The translations under genes were made by a program, and so were the position numbers. The notes under the pieces were generated by a model. That model made no database searches, was not told the origin of the DNA, and worked only from the letters and a program-made list of their open reading frames with translations. 5,466 nucleotides of DNA from the NCBI GenBank assembly GCA_029239575.1, contig JARBUP010000202.1, forward strand, positions 1 through 5,466, read 5' to 3'. Below, piece by piece: positions 1 through 5,466 of the stretch (its first letter is position 1; every line of letters starts with the position of its first letter). This DNA is from Bacillota bacterium (GTDB lineage Bacteria > Bacillota > Clostridia > Tissierellales > Sedimentibacteraceae).

Positions 1-107
1 GCCACATATCCTGAACCCCCTGCTATTACCATAGGAGCTTTGTTTTTTTCAACATCATATTTAAGGGCTACAGCATGTTTTTTATTTTGATTGTTATATG
101 ACGACAT
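1..107 (-). CDS. Stand-alone FlhB C-terminal-domain protein (YlqH/FlhX-like), 5' part only
   Basis: The first 35 codons of a gene that leaves the window on the left. The residues HAVALKYDVEKNKAP (11-25) followed by VIAGGSGYV (27-35) match the cytoplasmic C-terminal domain of FlhB, the flagellar type III export gate protein that switches substrate specificity after hook completion. Only this domain is present: there is no room for the four membrane helices of full FlhB, because an in-frame TAG lies directly before the ATG and the next in-frame Met is residue 26. Small proteins of this type are known (YlqH in Bacillus subtilis; FlhX in Helicobacter pylori, which can stand in for the cleaved FlhB C-terminal fragment). 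The NPTH self-cleavage motif is absent; the aligned stretch reads NKKH (residues 8-11). The start overlaps the end of the upstream FliK-like gene by 14 nt, which suggests translational coupling; an AAAGG at 121-125 lies somewhat far upstream. Family call is confident; a role in flagellar export is inferred. Confidence 0.85.
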   Translation of the reverse strand, partial: MSSYNNQNKKHAVALKYDVEKNKAPMVIAGGSGYV

Positions 108-1533
108 CTACACCACTTTTCCTTTCTGATAAATTGCTAAATACCTCATTAAATTTTCTTTTGTTAATTGATTCATAAATATTTATATTTGTTGTTAATA
201 AATTATTTTTATTTAAAATTGTTGTTATTTCTTTTTTTATTTTATCAATTGAGTTACTGAAAGAATTAGGAACATATATATCAAGAGATATGTTAGAGTT
301 TTTATAATTTAAAATTGTTTCGAAATAACCTAAGTTTTGAATTTCGAAAGTAATAAAAATTTTATAGCTTTCAGTTAATTTTAATTTATTTTTCTTATCA
401 TTCTTATCATCTGAAGATTCATAATGTTTGCTAATCCATAATTCCGAAAACATAAACATCCCATTAAAATTTAAAGGCAAAAACATATGTGTTAATGGAA
501 TTTGAACATTTTGATTAAAAAGTAAGCTGTGCTCTATGTCTTCCATAGTTCCTTTATTAAGTACGTTAGTTGAATCTTTAATTCCAGTTTCAATTAATTT
601 TAAAAAAGAGTCTATTGAATCATTTTTGGTTGTTGTTGTAAACTCATAACTATTGATTAAAGATAACTTAATACTTTGAAGTTTCTCTTCAGAAACATTT
701 AAATTATACTTTAAATGCTCCATTAAATTATCCAAATCATTTGAAAAGCTTTCTTTAGAACCTGATTCTAAACGAACTATATTGTGCATTAAAACAGATA
801 CATAATCTCTTACAGGCCCAAAATCATTCATTTTTGAAATATAGCGTCCTACAAATGGCAGAATTTCATTTTTTAATAAACTTAAATTTAAATCAAGACT
901 GTTAGTTAAATTATCTGAAATCATTTTGTTTATTAGTTCATTAAAAGGTTCTTTTAAAATTTGAGGTAAATTAAGTTTTATATTATTAAGAGCAGAATTT
1001 ATTGAATTATATGTTTTATCTACAGAAACAAAGCAATCATAGCTTTTTAAAAAGTTTCTTAAAACAAGTTTAAAATCATCATTATTTGAGTTTTTATTTA
1101 ATAAGTTTCTTAATTCATTAAAAAAGTTACCGCTATAGTTTGTATAAGTTGTTTGTTGAAATTTGAGAAAATTAAAAATTTCTGTCTGGTTCATAGTTAT
1201 ATTTTTAATGAAATTTTCAAATAAAGTATTTAAAACAGGATCGCTTTTTATATTGTGGTTAATAAATTGTTTGTTTAAAAGTATTTTTTTTCCGTTTTCA
1301 GAAAGAACGGGTGAATTTTTTAATGCTTGTACGAATTTTTCATAAACTGAATCAAAGTTAAAATTTAAATTGTTTTGACTTGTTTGATTACTTTGATTAT
1401 CCTTTGTAGTTTTAGTGACTCTCGTTGGGTCAACGACATCAAAAGGAGTAACTTGTTCTATTTTAGATTTTTGTTTATTTAAATTGTCATTTAATCGATT
1501 CTGGTGGTTAATGCGAACATCGTTTTCTATCAT
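94..1533 (-). CDS. FliK-like (YlqG-type) protein with C-terminal flagellar hook-length-control-like domain
   Basis: A 479-residue cytoplasmic-type protein with no signal peptide or membrane helix. Residues ~1-60 are polar and Asn/Gln/Lys-rich, ~60-340 are predicted mainly helical and lack a family I recognise. The last ~130 residues have the layout of the FliK C-terminal domain: an IPL...LPLNF...ELWISK strand region (~345-370), a Lys/Asp-rich loop, then KIFITFEIQNLGYFE (~391-405), an alternating strand region, a helix with LNKNNLL, and a C-terminal GVDVVI tail like that of many FliK proteins. FliK measures hook length and uses this domain to act on the FlhB C-terminal domain. The next gene is a free FlhB C-terminal domain overlapping by 14 nt, as in the B. 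subtilis ylqG-ylqH pair, so the two probably act together. An ATG also exists one codon earlier (1536), but its spacing to the GGAG is only 3 nt, against 6 nt for the ATG at 1533. It could be a diverged FliK itself; without the rest of the flagellar cluster this stays open. Confidence 0.72.
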   Translation of the reverse strand: MIENDVRINHQNRLNDNLNKQKSKIEQVTPFDVVDPTRVTKTTKDNQSNQTSQNNLNFNFDSVYEKFVQALKNSPVLSENGKKILLNKQFINHNIKSDPVLNTLFENFIKNITMNQTEIFNFLKFQQTTYTNYSGNFFNELRNLLNKNSNNDDFKLVLRNFLKSYDCFVSVDKTYNSINSALNNIKLNLPQILKEPFNELINKMISDNLTNSLDLNLSLLKNEILPFVGRYISKMNDFGPVRDYVSVLMHNIVRLESGSKESFSNDLDNLMEHLKYNLNVSEEKLQSIKLSLINSYEFTTTTKNDSIDSFLKLIETGIKDSTNVLNKGTMEDIEHSLLFNQNVQIPLTHMFLPLNFNGMFMFSELWISKHYESSDDKNDKKNKLKLTESYKIFITFEIQNLGYFETILNYKNSNISLDIYVPNSFSNSIDKIKKEITTILNKNNLLTTNINIYESINKRKFNEVFSNLSERKSGVDVVI

Positions 1534-1539
1534 CATAAT

Positions 1540-1544
1540 CTCCG
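1540..1544 (-). promoter_or_regulatory. Ribosome binding site of the FliK-like gene
   Basis: On the minus strand CGGAG is followed by ATTATGATG. The GGAG core is 6 nt from the second ATG (first base 1533) and only 3 nt from the first (1536), so it favours the second as the start codon. Confidence 0.6.
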
Positions 1545-1602
1545 TAAGTATTTCTATTTATATTATATTTTATTTATAGTAAAAATAAAAGGGTTATTTT
1601 AT

Positions 1603-1630
1603 TTATCGGCAAGAGTAAGAAAAAAATTCA
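1603..1630 (-). promoter_or_regulatory. Candidate sigma-28 (SigD/FliA-type) promoter for the FliK-like and FlhB-like genes
   Basis: The minus strand reads TGAA, 16 nt, GCCGATAA. The -10 element (1610 to 1603) matches the enterobacterial sigma-28 consensus GCCGATAA exactly and the B. subtilis SigD consensus GCCGATAT at 7 of 8 bases. The -35 (1630 to 1627) matches TAAA at 3 of 4. Transcription would start near 1596 and give a leader of about 60 nt before the start codon. A GC-containing 8-mer of this kind stands out in an almost pure A/T intergenic region. Seen: the motif and its position; inferred: its use. Confidence 0.6.
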
Positions 1631-1661
1631 ATAAATTACTTAATAAATTACTTAATAAATT
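1630..1661. repeat. 12-bp tandem repeat, about 2.7 copies
   Basis: The unit TAAATTACTTAA occurs perfectly at 1632-1643 and 1644-1655, followed by a partial copy TAAATT (1656-1661); two A bases before the first unit keep the period. It fills the space between the two divergent candidate sigma-28 promoters and supplies their -35 regions or upstream flanks. It could be an operator, an A/T-rich upstream element for RNA polymerase, or simple slippage. Confidence 0.8.
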
Positions 1662-1678
1662 GAAAAATATGTCGATAT
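1652..1678 (+). promoter_or_regulatory. Weaker candidate sigma-28 promoter for the cheA-cheR-cheB operon
   Basis: The plus strand reads TTAA (1652-1655), 15 nt, GTCGATAT (1671-1678). Against the SigD consensus TAAA-N15-GCCGATAT this is one mismatch in each element with the usual spacing. Transcription would start around 1684, leaving a leader of about 50 nt that contains the cheA ribosome binding site. Chemotaxis genes are commonly sigma-28 dependent, which supports but does not prove the call. The -35 falls in the tandem repeat, so its match could be chance. Confidence 0.4.
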
Positions 1679-1725
1679 ATAGGAAAGATGAATGACGTAA
1701 ATTTTTATTTATGATAAAATGATAT

Positions 1726-1730
1726 AGGAG
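1726..1730 (+). promoter_or_regulatory. Ribosome binding site of cheA
   Basis: AGGAG lies 6 nt before the ATG at 1737, a strong Shine-Dalgarno with normal spacing. It fixes the cheA start. Confidence 0.8.
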
Positions 1731-1736
1731 ATTTAA

Positions 1737-3830
1737 ATGGATAACAATTTTGATTCAATTCTTGACATGTATCTTTTTGAAGAAAATACTTTATTAGAAC
1801 AATTAGATGAAATATTATTAAAAGCTGAAGAAGAACAAGCATTTGACAAAGAATGTATTGATGAAATATTTAGAATTATGCACACAATAAAAGGTTCTTC
1901 TGCCATGATGAACTTTAGAAGCATAATGGAAATATCACATAAAGTTGAAGATTTATTTTATTATATAAGAGAAAATGGAATAAATAAAAAATATAATGAA
2001 GAACTTGTGAATTTAGTATTTAAGTTTACTGACTTTATTAAAGGTGAAATAGTAAAAATAGAGAATGGTGAACAACTTTTAGAAGAATTACAGCCTTTTG
2101 AACAAGAAATATTGGAGTTTTTACAACTAATATGCAATGAATCTGAAATAATAGAAAATTCAGAAATAACTGAAGCTTCAGAAGAGGCTGCTCTTACAAA
2201 TGAAAATTATACAGAAACAAAAAATTCAACTTTAAAATATGAAATTAATATTAATTTTGATGATGATTGTGGAATGGAGAATTTAAGAGCTTTTTTTATC
2301 GTCAACTCTTTACAGGAGTTAGGTATAGAATTTTCATATAAGCCGGATGAAGTAGAAAATGACAGCTCTAAATCTTCAGAAATCATAAAAAATGGTTTTT
2401 CAGTTTACTTTTATGACTTATCTTCTCTTGAAGATGGAGAAAGAGTAGTAAAACAAGCTTTAAATGTAAAAAATTATACAATGAAAGAAATAGATGAGTG
2501 TAACAATCAATCATCAGAAAATAAGGAAAAGTTAATTTTTTCTGAACCTGAACAAAAGCATGAAGTGTTAAATAAAAATATTCATAACCAAGATGAAAAA
2601 TTAGTACAACCTACTAAAAATAAAACAGGTAATCAAGAGACATCATCAAAACATAATAAACAAAATTTAATAACTGTAAATCTTTCAAAACTTGATAACT
2701 TAGTAGATATTGTTGGTGAAATAGTAATTGCTGAATCAATGGTAACTTCAAACAGTGAAATAAAAAAATTAAACTTAGAAAGTTTTACTAAATCTTCAAG
2801 ACAGCTTAGAAAGCTAACAGATGAACTTCAAGATATAGTAATGTCTTTAAGAATGGTTCCTGTATCTGGAATATTTCAAAAAATGAAAAGAATTGTAAGG
2901 GATATGGGTAAGGAATTAAATAAGGAAGTTGAATTAATTTTATTAGGTGAAGAAACTGAAGTTGATAAAACTATAATCGATGGTATATCGGATCCAATAA
3001 TGCATCTTGTAAGAAATGCCATGGACCACGGAATAGAAACTACAGAAGAAAGATTAAATAAAGGAAAAAATTCAAAAGGAACTATTATACTTTCTGCTGC
3101 TAATTCAAATGGTGAAATACATATAACAGTTGAAGATGACGGAAAGGGCTTTGATACAGAAAAAATTCTTTCAAAAGCAAAATTAAAGGGACTATTAAAA
3201 AAACCTGAAATCGAATATACAACAAAAGAAATTTATCAGTTGTTAATGCTTCCTGGATTTTCAACTAATGATCAAGTGACAGAATATTCAGGCAGAGGCG
3301 TTGGAATGGATGTAGTTAAATCTAACGTTGAAAAAGTTGGAGGTTCCGTAGTTTTAGAGAGCAAAATACATATGGGAACTGCTATAACATTTCAAATACC
3401 ACTTACTCTTGCAATAGTGTCCGGTATGCAGGTAGTTGTGGGGGATTCTGAATATATTATTCCTATAAAAAACATTCAGCAGTCTTTTAAAGCTGAATTA
3501 AAAGATGTTGTTATTAGTACTGATGGTAGTGAAATGATTATTTTAAGAGATATTTGTTACCCTGTTGTTAGACTACATCAATTTTATAATTTGCATACTG
3601 AAATTAACAAACTTGAAGATGGCATACTCATATTAGTTGAATCTGGAAGTAATGCAGTTTGTTTGTTTGTAGATAAAATTGTAGGGGAACAACAAGTAGT
3701 TGTTAAGCCACTACCTTCTATATTTAGTAAATATAAAATAAAAGAATCAGGAATATCAGGTTGCTCTATATTAGGGGATGGAAGCATTAATTTAATATTG
3801 GATGTTAAAAACCTGATTGAAAGTATGTAA
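1737..3830 (+). CDS. cheA: Chemotaxis histidine kinase CheA
   Basis: A 697-residue cytoplasmic sensor kinase that, bound with CheW to chemoreceptors, autophosphorylates and passes phosphate to CheY and CheB. All five domains are visible. P1 (HPt, ~1-130) has the phosphorylated His49 in MHTIKGSSAMM. P2 (~167-255) has the DDDCGMENLRAFF signature of the CheY/CheB docking domain. A polar, low-complexity linker (~256-310) follows. P3 (dimerisation, ~311-375) includes KLDNLVDIVGEIV. P4 (ATPase, ~376-555) has the N box HLVRNAMDHGIE (423-434), G1 DDGKGFD (467-473), the F-box region LPGFST (505-510), G2 GRGVGMDVV (519-527) and the GTAITFQIPLT strand. P5 (CheW-like, ~560-697) would dock to receptor and CheW. 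Length is usual for the family and no key residue is missing. It is the first gene of the operon, with cheR starting 1 nt after its stop codon. Neither CheW nor CheY is in the window. Confidence 0.97.
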   Translation: MDNNFDSILDMYLFEENTLLEQLDEILLKAEEEQAFDKECIDEIFRIMHTIKGSSAMMNFRSIMEISHKVEDLFYYIRENGINKKYNEELVNLVFKFTDFIKGEIVKIENGEQLLEELQPFEQEILEFLQLICNESEIIENSEITEASEEAALTNENYTETKNSTLKYEININFDDDCGMENLRAFFIVNSLQELGIEFSYKPDEVENDSSKSSEIIKNGFSVYFYDLSSLEDGERVVKQALNVKNYTMKEIDECNNQSSENKEKLIFSEPEQKHEVLNKNIHNQDEKLVQPTKNKTGNQETSSKHNKQNLITVNLSKLDNLVDIVGEIVIAESMVTSNSEIKKLNLESFTKSSRQLRKLTDELQDIVMSLRMVPVSGIFQKMKRIVRDMGKELNKEVELILLGEETEVDKTIIDGISDPIMHLVRNAMDHGIETTEERLNKGKNSKGTIILSAANSNGEIHITVEDDGKGFDTEKILSKAKLKGLLKKPEIEYTTKEIYQLLMLPGFSTNDQVTEYSGRGVGMDVVKSNVEKVGGSVVLESKIHMGTAITFQIPLTLAIVSGMQVVVGDSEYIIPIKNIQQSFKAELKDVVISTDGSEMIILRDICYPVVRLHQFYNLHTEINKLEDGILILVESGSNAVCLFVDKIVGEQQVVVKPLPSIFSKYKIKESGISGCSILGDGSINLILDVKNLIESM

Positions 3831-3831
3831 T

Positions 3832-4635
3832 ATGATAAAAATAACAGATAACGAATTCTTGGATTTTGTCCAATACATGCATAAAAATTTTGGAATTGAT
3901 CTTTCCAAAAAAAGACAGCTCATAGAAGGTCGCCTTTCAAATATGATTGAAAGAAAAGGCATGAAAAGTTTTAGCGAATATATGCTAAACATCAAAAAAA
4001 ATACTAAAGAAGAAGTATCAACTTTAATAAATAAATTAACAACGAACTATACATATTTTTATAGAGAAGAAAATCATTTTAAATATTTACAGGAAGTAAT
4101 ACTTCCTTATGAAGAAAAAACAAATAAATTAAAAACAATAAATATTTGGAGTGCAGGCTGTTCTTCAGGAGAAGAGCCATATACAATTGCTATGGTAGCA
4201 GATGACTATTTTAAATATAAAAAACAAGACTGGAAAATACAAATAATAGCTACTGATATATCTCAAGACGTACTTGCAAAAGCTGAAGAAGCATTGTATA
4301 TGGAAGAAAGTTTAAAACTCTTACCTGAAAGTTATAAAAAAAGATATTTTATAAAAGAAAAAGATAAATATAGGATAAATTTAGATATAAAAAAACAAGT
4401 GACATTTAAAACATTTAATTTAATGGAGAACATATCTGAAAAAAATAAATATAATGTTATATTTTGCAGAAATGTAATGATTTACTTTAACACAGAGACA
4501 AAATTAGGGCTTGTTAATAGATTTTATGAAGCTACAAAACCTGAGGGACATTTAATGATTGGACATGCTGAAACGGTACAAAGGGGACAAACTAAATTTA
4601 AATATATTTGCCCAGCAATATACAAAAAGGAATGA
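3832..4635 (+). CDS. cheR: Chemoreceptor glutamate methyltransferase CheR
   Basis: A 267-residue S-adenosylmethionine-dependent methyltransferase that methylates Glu side chains of chemoreceptors, raising CheA activity during adaptation. The N-terminal helical domain (~1-70) contains the basic helix RQLIEGRL...ERKG. TTNYTYFYREENHF (70-83) is the family's conserved Thr/Arg/Glu region. The SAM-binding loop is WSAGCSSGEEPYTIAM (106-121), with ATDIS (140-144) as the acidic strand end and CRNVMIYF (212-219) as the catalytic-domain motif. IGHAETV lies near the C terminus. There is no TPR extension, so this is the simple cytoplasmic type. The reading frame is open back to a TTG at 3817 inside cheA, but the ATG at 3832, 1 nt after the cheA stop, is the better start. 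No strong Shine-Dalgarno precedes it (only GAAAG), so translation is probably coupled to cheA. Confidence 0.96.
   Translation: MIKITDNEFLDFVQYMHKNFGIDLSKKRQLIEGRLSNMIERKGMKSFSEYMLNIKKNTKEEVSTLINKLTTNYTYFYREENHFKYLQEVILPYEEKTNKLKTINIWSAGCSSGEEPYTIAMVADDYFKYKKQDWKIQIIATDISQDVLAKAEEALYMEESLKLLPESYKKRYFIKEKDKYRINLDIKKQVTFKTFNLMENISEKNKYNVIFCRNVMIYFNTETKLGLVNRFYEATKPEGHLMIGHAETVQRGQTKFKYICPAIYKKE
4627..4631 (+). promoter_or_regulatory. Ribosome binding site of cheB
   Basis: AAGGA lies in the last codons of cheR, 8 nt before the ATG at 4640. It supports that start and coupling to cheR translation. Confidence 0.75.
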
Positions 4636-4639
4636 TTAA

Positions 4640-5466
4640 ATGGGAAAAATAAAAGTTCTTATAATAGATGATTCTTTTTTATTCAGAAATATATTATCTA
4701 AAGAATTAAAAGAAGAACAGGACATAGAAGTTGTTGGTGTAGCTGTTGATCCAATGGATGCATTAGAAAAAATAGAGATTTTAAATCCTGACATATTAAC
4801 ATTAGATATTGAAATGCCAAAAATGAATGGCCTTACATTTTTAAAAAAACTTATGGATGAAAAACCAATGAAAGTTGTTTTAGTAAGTTCCATGAAAATA
4901 ACAGTATTTGATGCCCTTCAAACAGGTGCAGTTGATTTTGTTAAAAAACCAGATATGTCTTCTAAAGATGATTTGCAAATATTTTTCAGAGATTTAAAAT
5001 CAAAAATAAAAATTGCGGCTGTAGCAAAGTTAAAAATAAATTCAATAAACAAAAATATAGAAACAACTAAATTAAAAATTACTTCAAAACAAAAAATAAT
5101 AGCTATTGGTGCTTCAACTGGGGGAACTGAAGCAACTCTTGAAATATTAAAAAAACTTCCGAAAGATTCACCACCAATATTAATAACACAGCATATGCCA
5201 GCTGGATTTACAAAAATGTATGCTGATAGGTTAAACAGAGTATGTCAATTGGAAGTTAGAGAAGCTAAAAACATGGATAGATTACATAAGGGATTAGCTT
5301 TAGTAGCACCAGGAGACAATCAAATGAAATTGTTAAAAGACGAAAACGGTTATTATGTAACTTGTAGACCTGGTGAAAAAGTGAGCGGTCATTGTCCGTC
5401 CGTTGATGTTTTATTTGATTCAGTATCAGAAGTTGCAGGTAAAAATGCAATTGGAATAATATTAAC
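4640..5466 (+). CDS. cheB: Chemotaxis response regulator / receptor methylesterase CheB, 3' end missing
   Basis: The first 275 codons of an expected ~340-350; the gene runs off the right edge with no stop codon. CheB removes receptor methyl groups (and deamidates receptor Gln) when its receiver domain is phosphorylated by CheA. The receiver (~1-125) has the acidic pair Asp10/Asp11, phospho-acceptor Asp56 in LTLDIEMPKMNG, Ser83 at the switch position and Lys103 before Pro104. A Lys-rich linker (~126-150) leads to the esterase domain, with nucleophile Ser159 in IGASTGGTEA and His185 in TQHMPAGFT. The third catalytic residue, an Asp in the GMGxDGA motif, should be about residue 281, just beyond the last readable residues IGIIL. 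APGDNQM (~220) and GHCPSVDVLFDS are also typical of the family. It starts 4 nt after the cheR stop. The truncation is by the window, not a mutation. Confidence 0.96.
   Translation, partial: MGKIKVLIIDDSFLFRNILSKELKEEQDIEVVGVAVDPMDALEKIEILNPDILTLDIEMPKMNGLTFLKKLMDEKPMKVVLVSSMKITVFDALQTGAVDFVKKPDMSSKDDLQIFFRDLKSKIKIAAVAKLKINSINKNIETTKLKITSKQKIIAIGASTGGTEATLEILKKLPKDSPPILITQHMPAGFTKMYADRLNRVCQLEVREAKNMDRLHKGLALVAPGDNQMKLLKDENGYYVTCRPGEKVSGHCPSVDVLFDSVSEVAGKNAIGIIL

Noticed and set aside
1163..1345. Plus-strand 60-codon open frame inside the FliK-like gene.
   Set aside because: It is antisense to a longer frame with recognisable protein features, and its Phe/Ile-rich content is the usual shadow of Lys/Asn-rich coding.
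1504..1695. Plus-strand 63-codon open frame across the intergenic region.
   Set aside because: It starts inside the opposite-strand FliK-like gene, has no ribosome binding site, and its NKLLNKLLNKL stretch is just the 12-bp DNA repeat translated.
1698..1711. Short inverted repeat TAAAT/ATTTA upstream of cheA, considered as a terminator or operator.
   Set aside because: A 5-bp A/T-only stem is too weak and is expected by chance at this base composition.
1692..1720. ATGACG-N17-TAAAAT, resembling a housekeeping sigma-A promoter just before cheA.
   Set aside because: Transcription would start about 10 nt before the cheA ATG, inside or after the ribosome binding site, so it would remove the good AGGAG. 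It is more likely a chance match in A/T-rich DNA.
4636..4893. Minus-strand 85-codon open frame at the start of cheB.
   Set aside because: It lies antisense to the CheB receiver domain, whose motifs (Asp10/11, Asp56, Lys103) are clear on the plus strand.

Overview
The window is very AT-rich and codes with A/T-ending codons. It carries two divergent flagellar/chemotaxis gene groups. The base composition, the Shine-Dalgarno sites of AGGAG/AAGGA type and the protein similarities all suggest a motile low-GC Firmicute, most likely a clostridium. I cannot name the species from sequence alone.

Left half, minus strand (1-1533): a 479-codon gene whose last ~130 residues resemble the C-terminal domain of FliK (flagellar hook-length control). 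It is followed, with a 14-nt overlap, by the start of a small gene matching the cytoplasmic C-terminal domain of the export-gate protein FlhB but without membrane segments. This resembles the ylqG-ylqH pair of Bacillus subtilis. The FlhB-like gene runs off the left edge.

Middle (about 1534-1736): a 200-bp divergent intergenic region. It holds a strong sigma-28 (SigD/FliA-type) -10 box facing left, a weaker one facing right toward cheA, and a 12-bp tandem repeat between them. No terminator or RNA gene is visible.

Right half, plus strand (1737-5466): a tightly packed chemotaxis operon. It encodes the histidine kinase CheA (697 aa, all five domains), the receptor methyltransferase CheR (267 aa) and the receptor methylesterase/response regulator CheB, which is cut by the right edge. 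Gaps are 1 nt (cheA-cheR) and 4 nt (cheR-cheB). CheA phosphorylates CheB (and CheY, not in this window), and CheR and CheB add and remove methyl groups on chemoreceptors to give adaptation. All visible key residues are intact, so the operon looks functional.

I found no wholly new system. The part most worth a second look is the FliK-like/free-FlhB-C-domain pair with its likely sigma-28 promoter. It looks like a separable export-specificity-switch module, expressed back to back with the chemotaxis operon.
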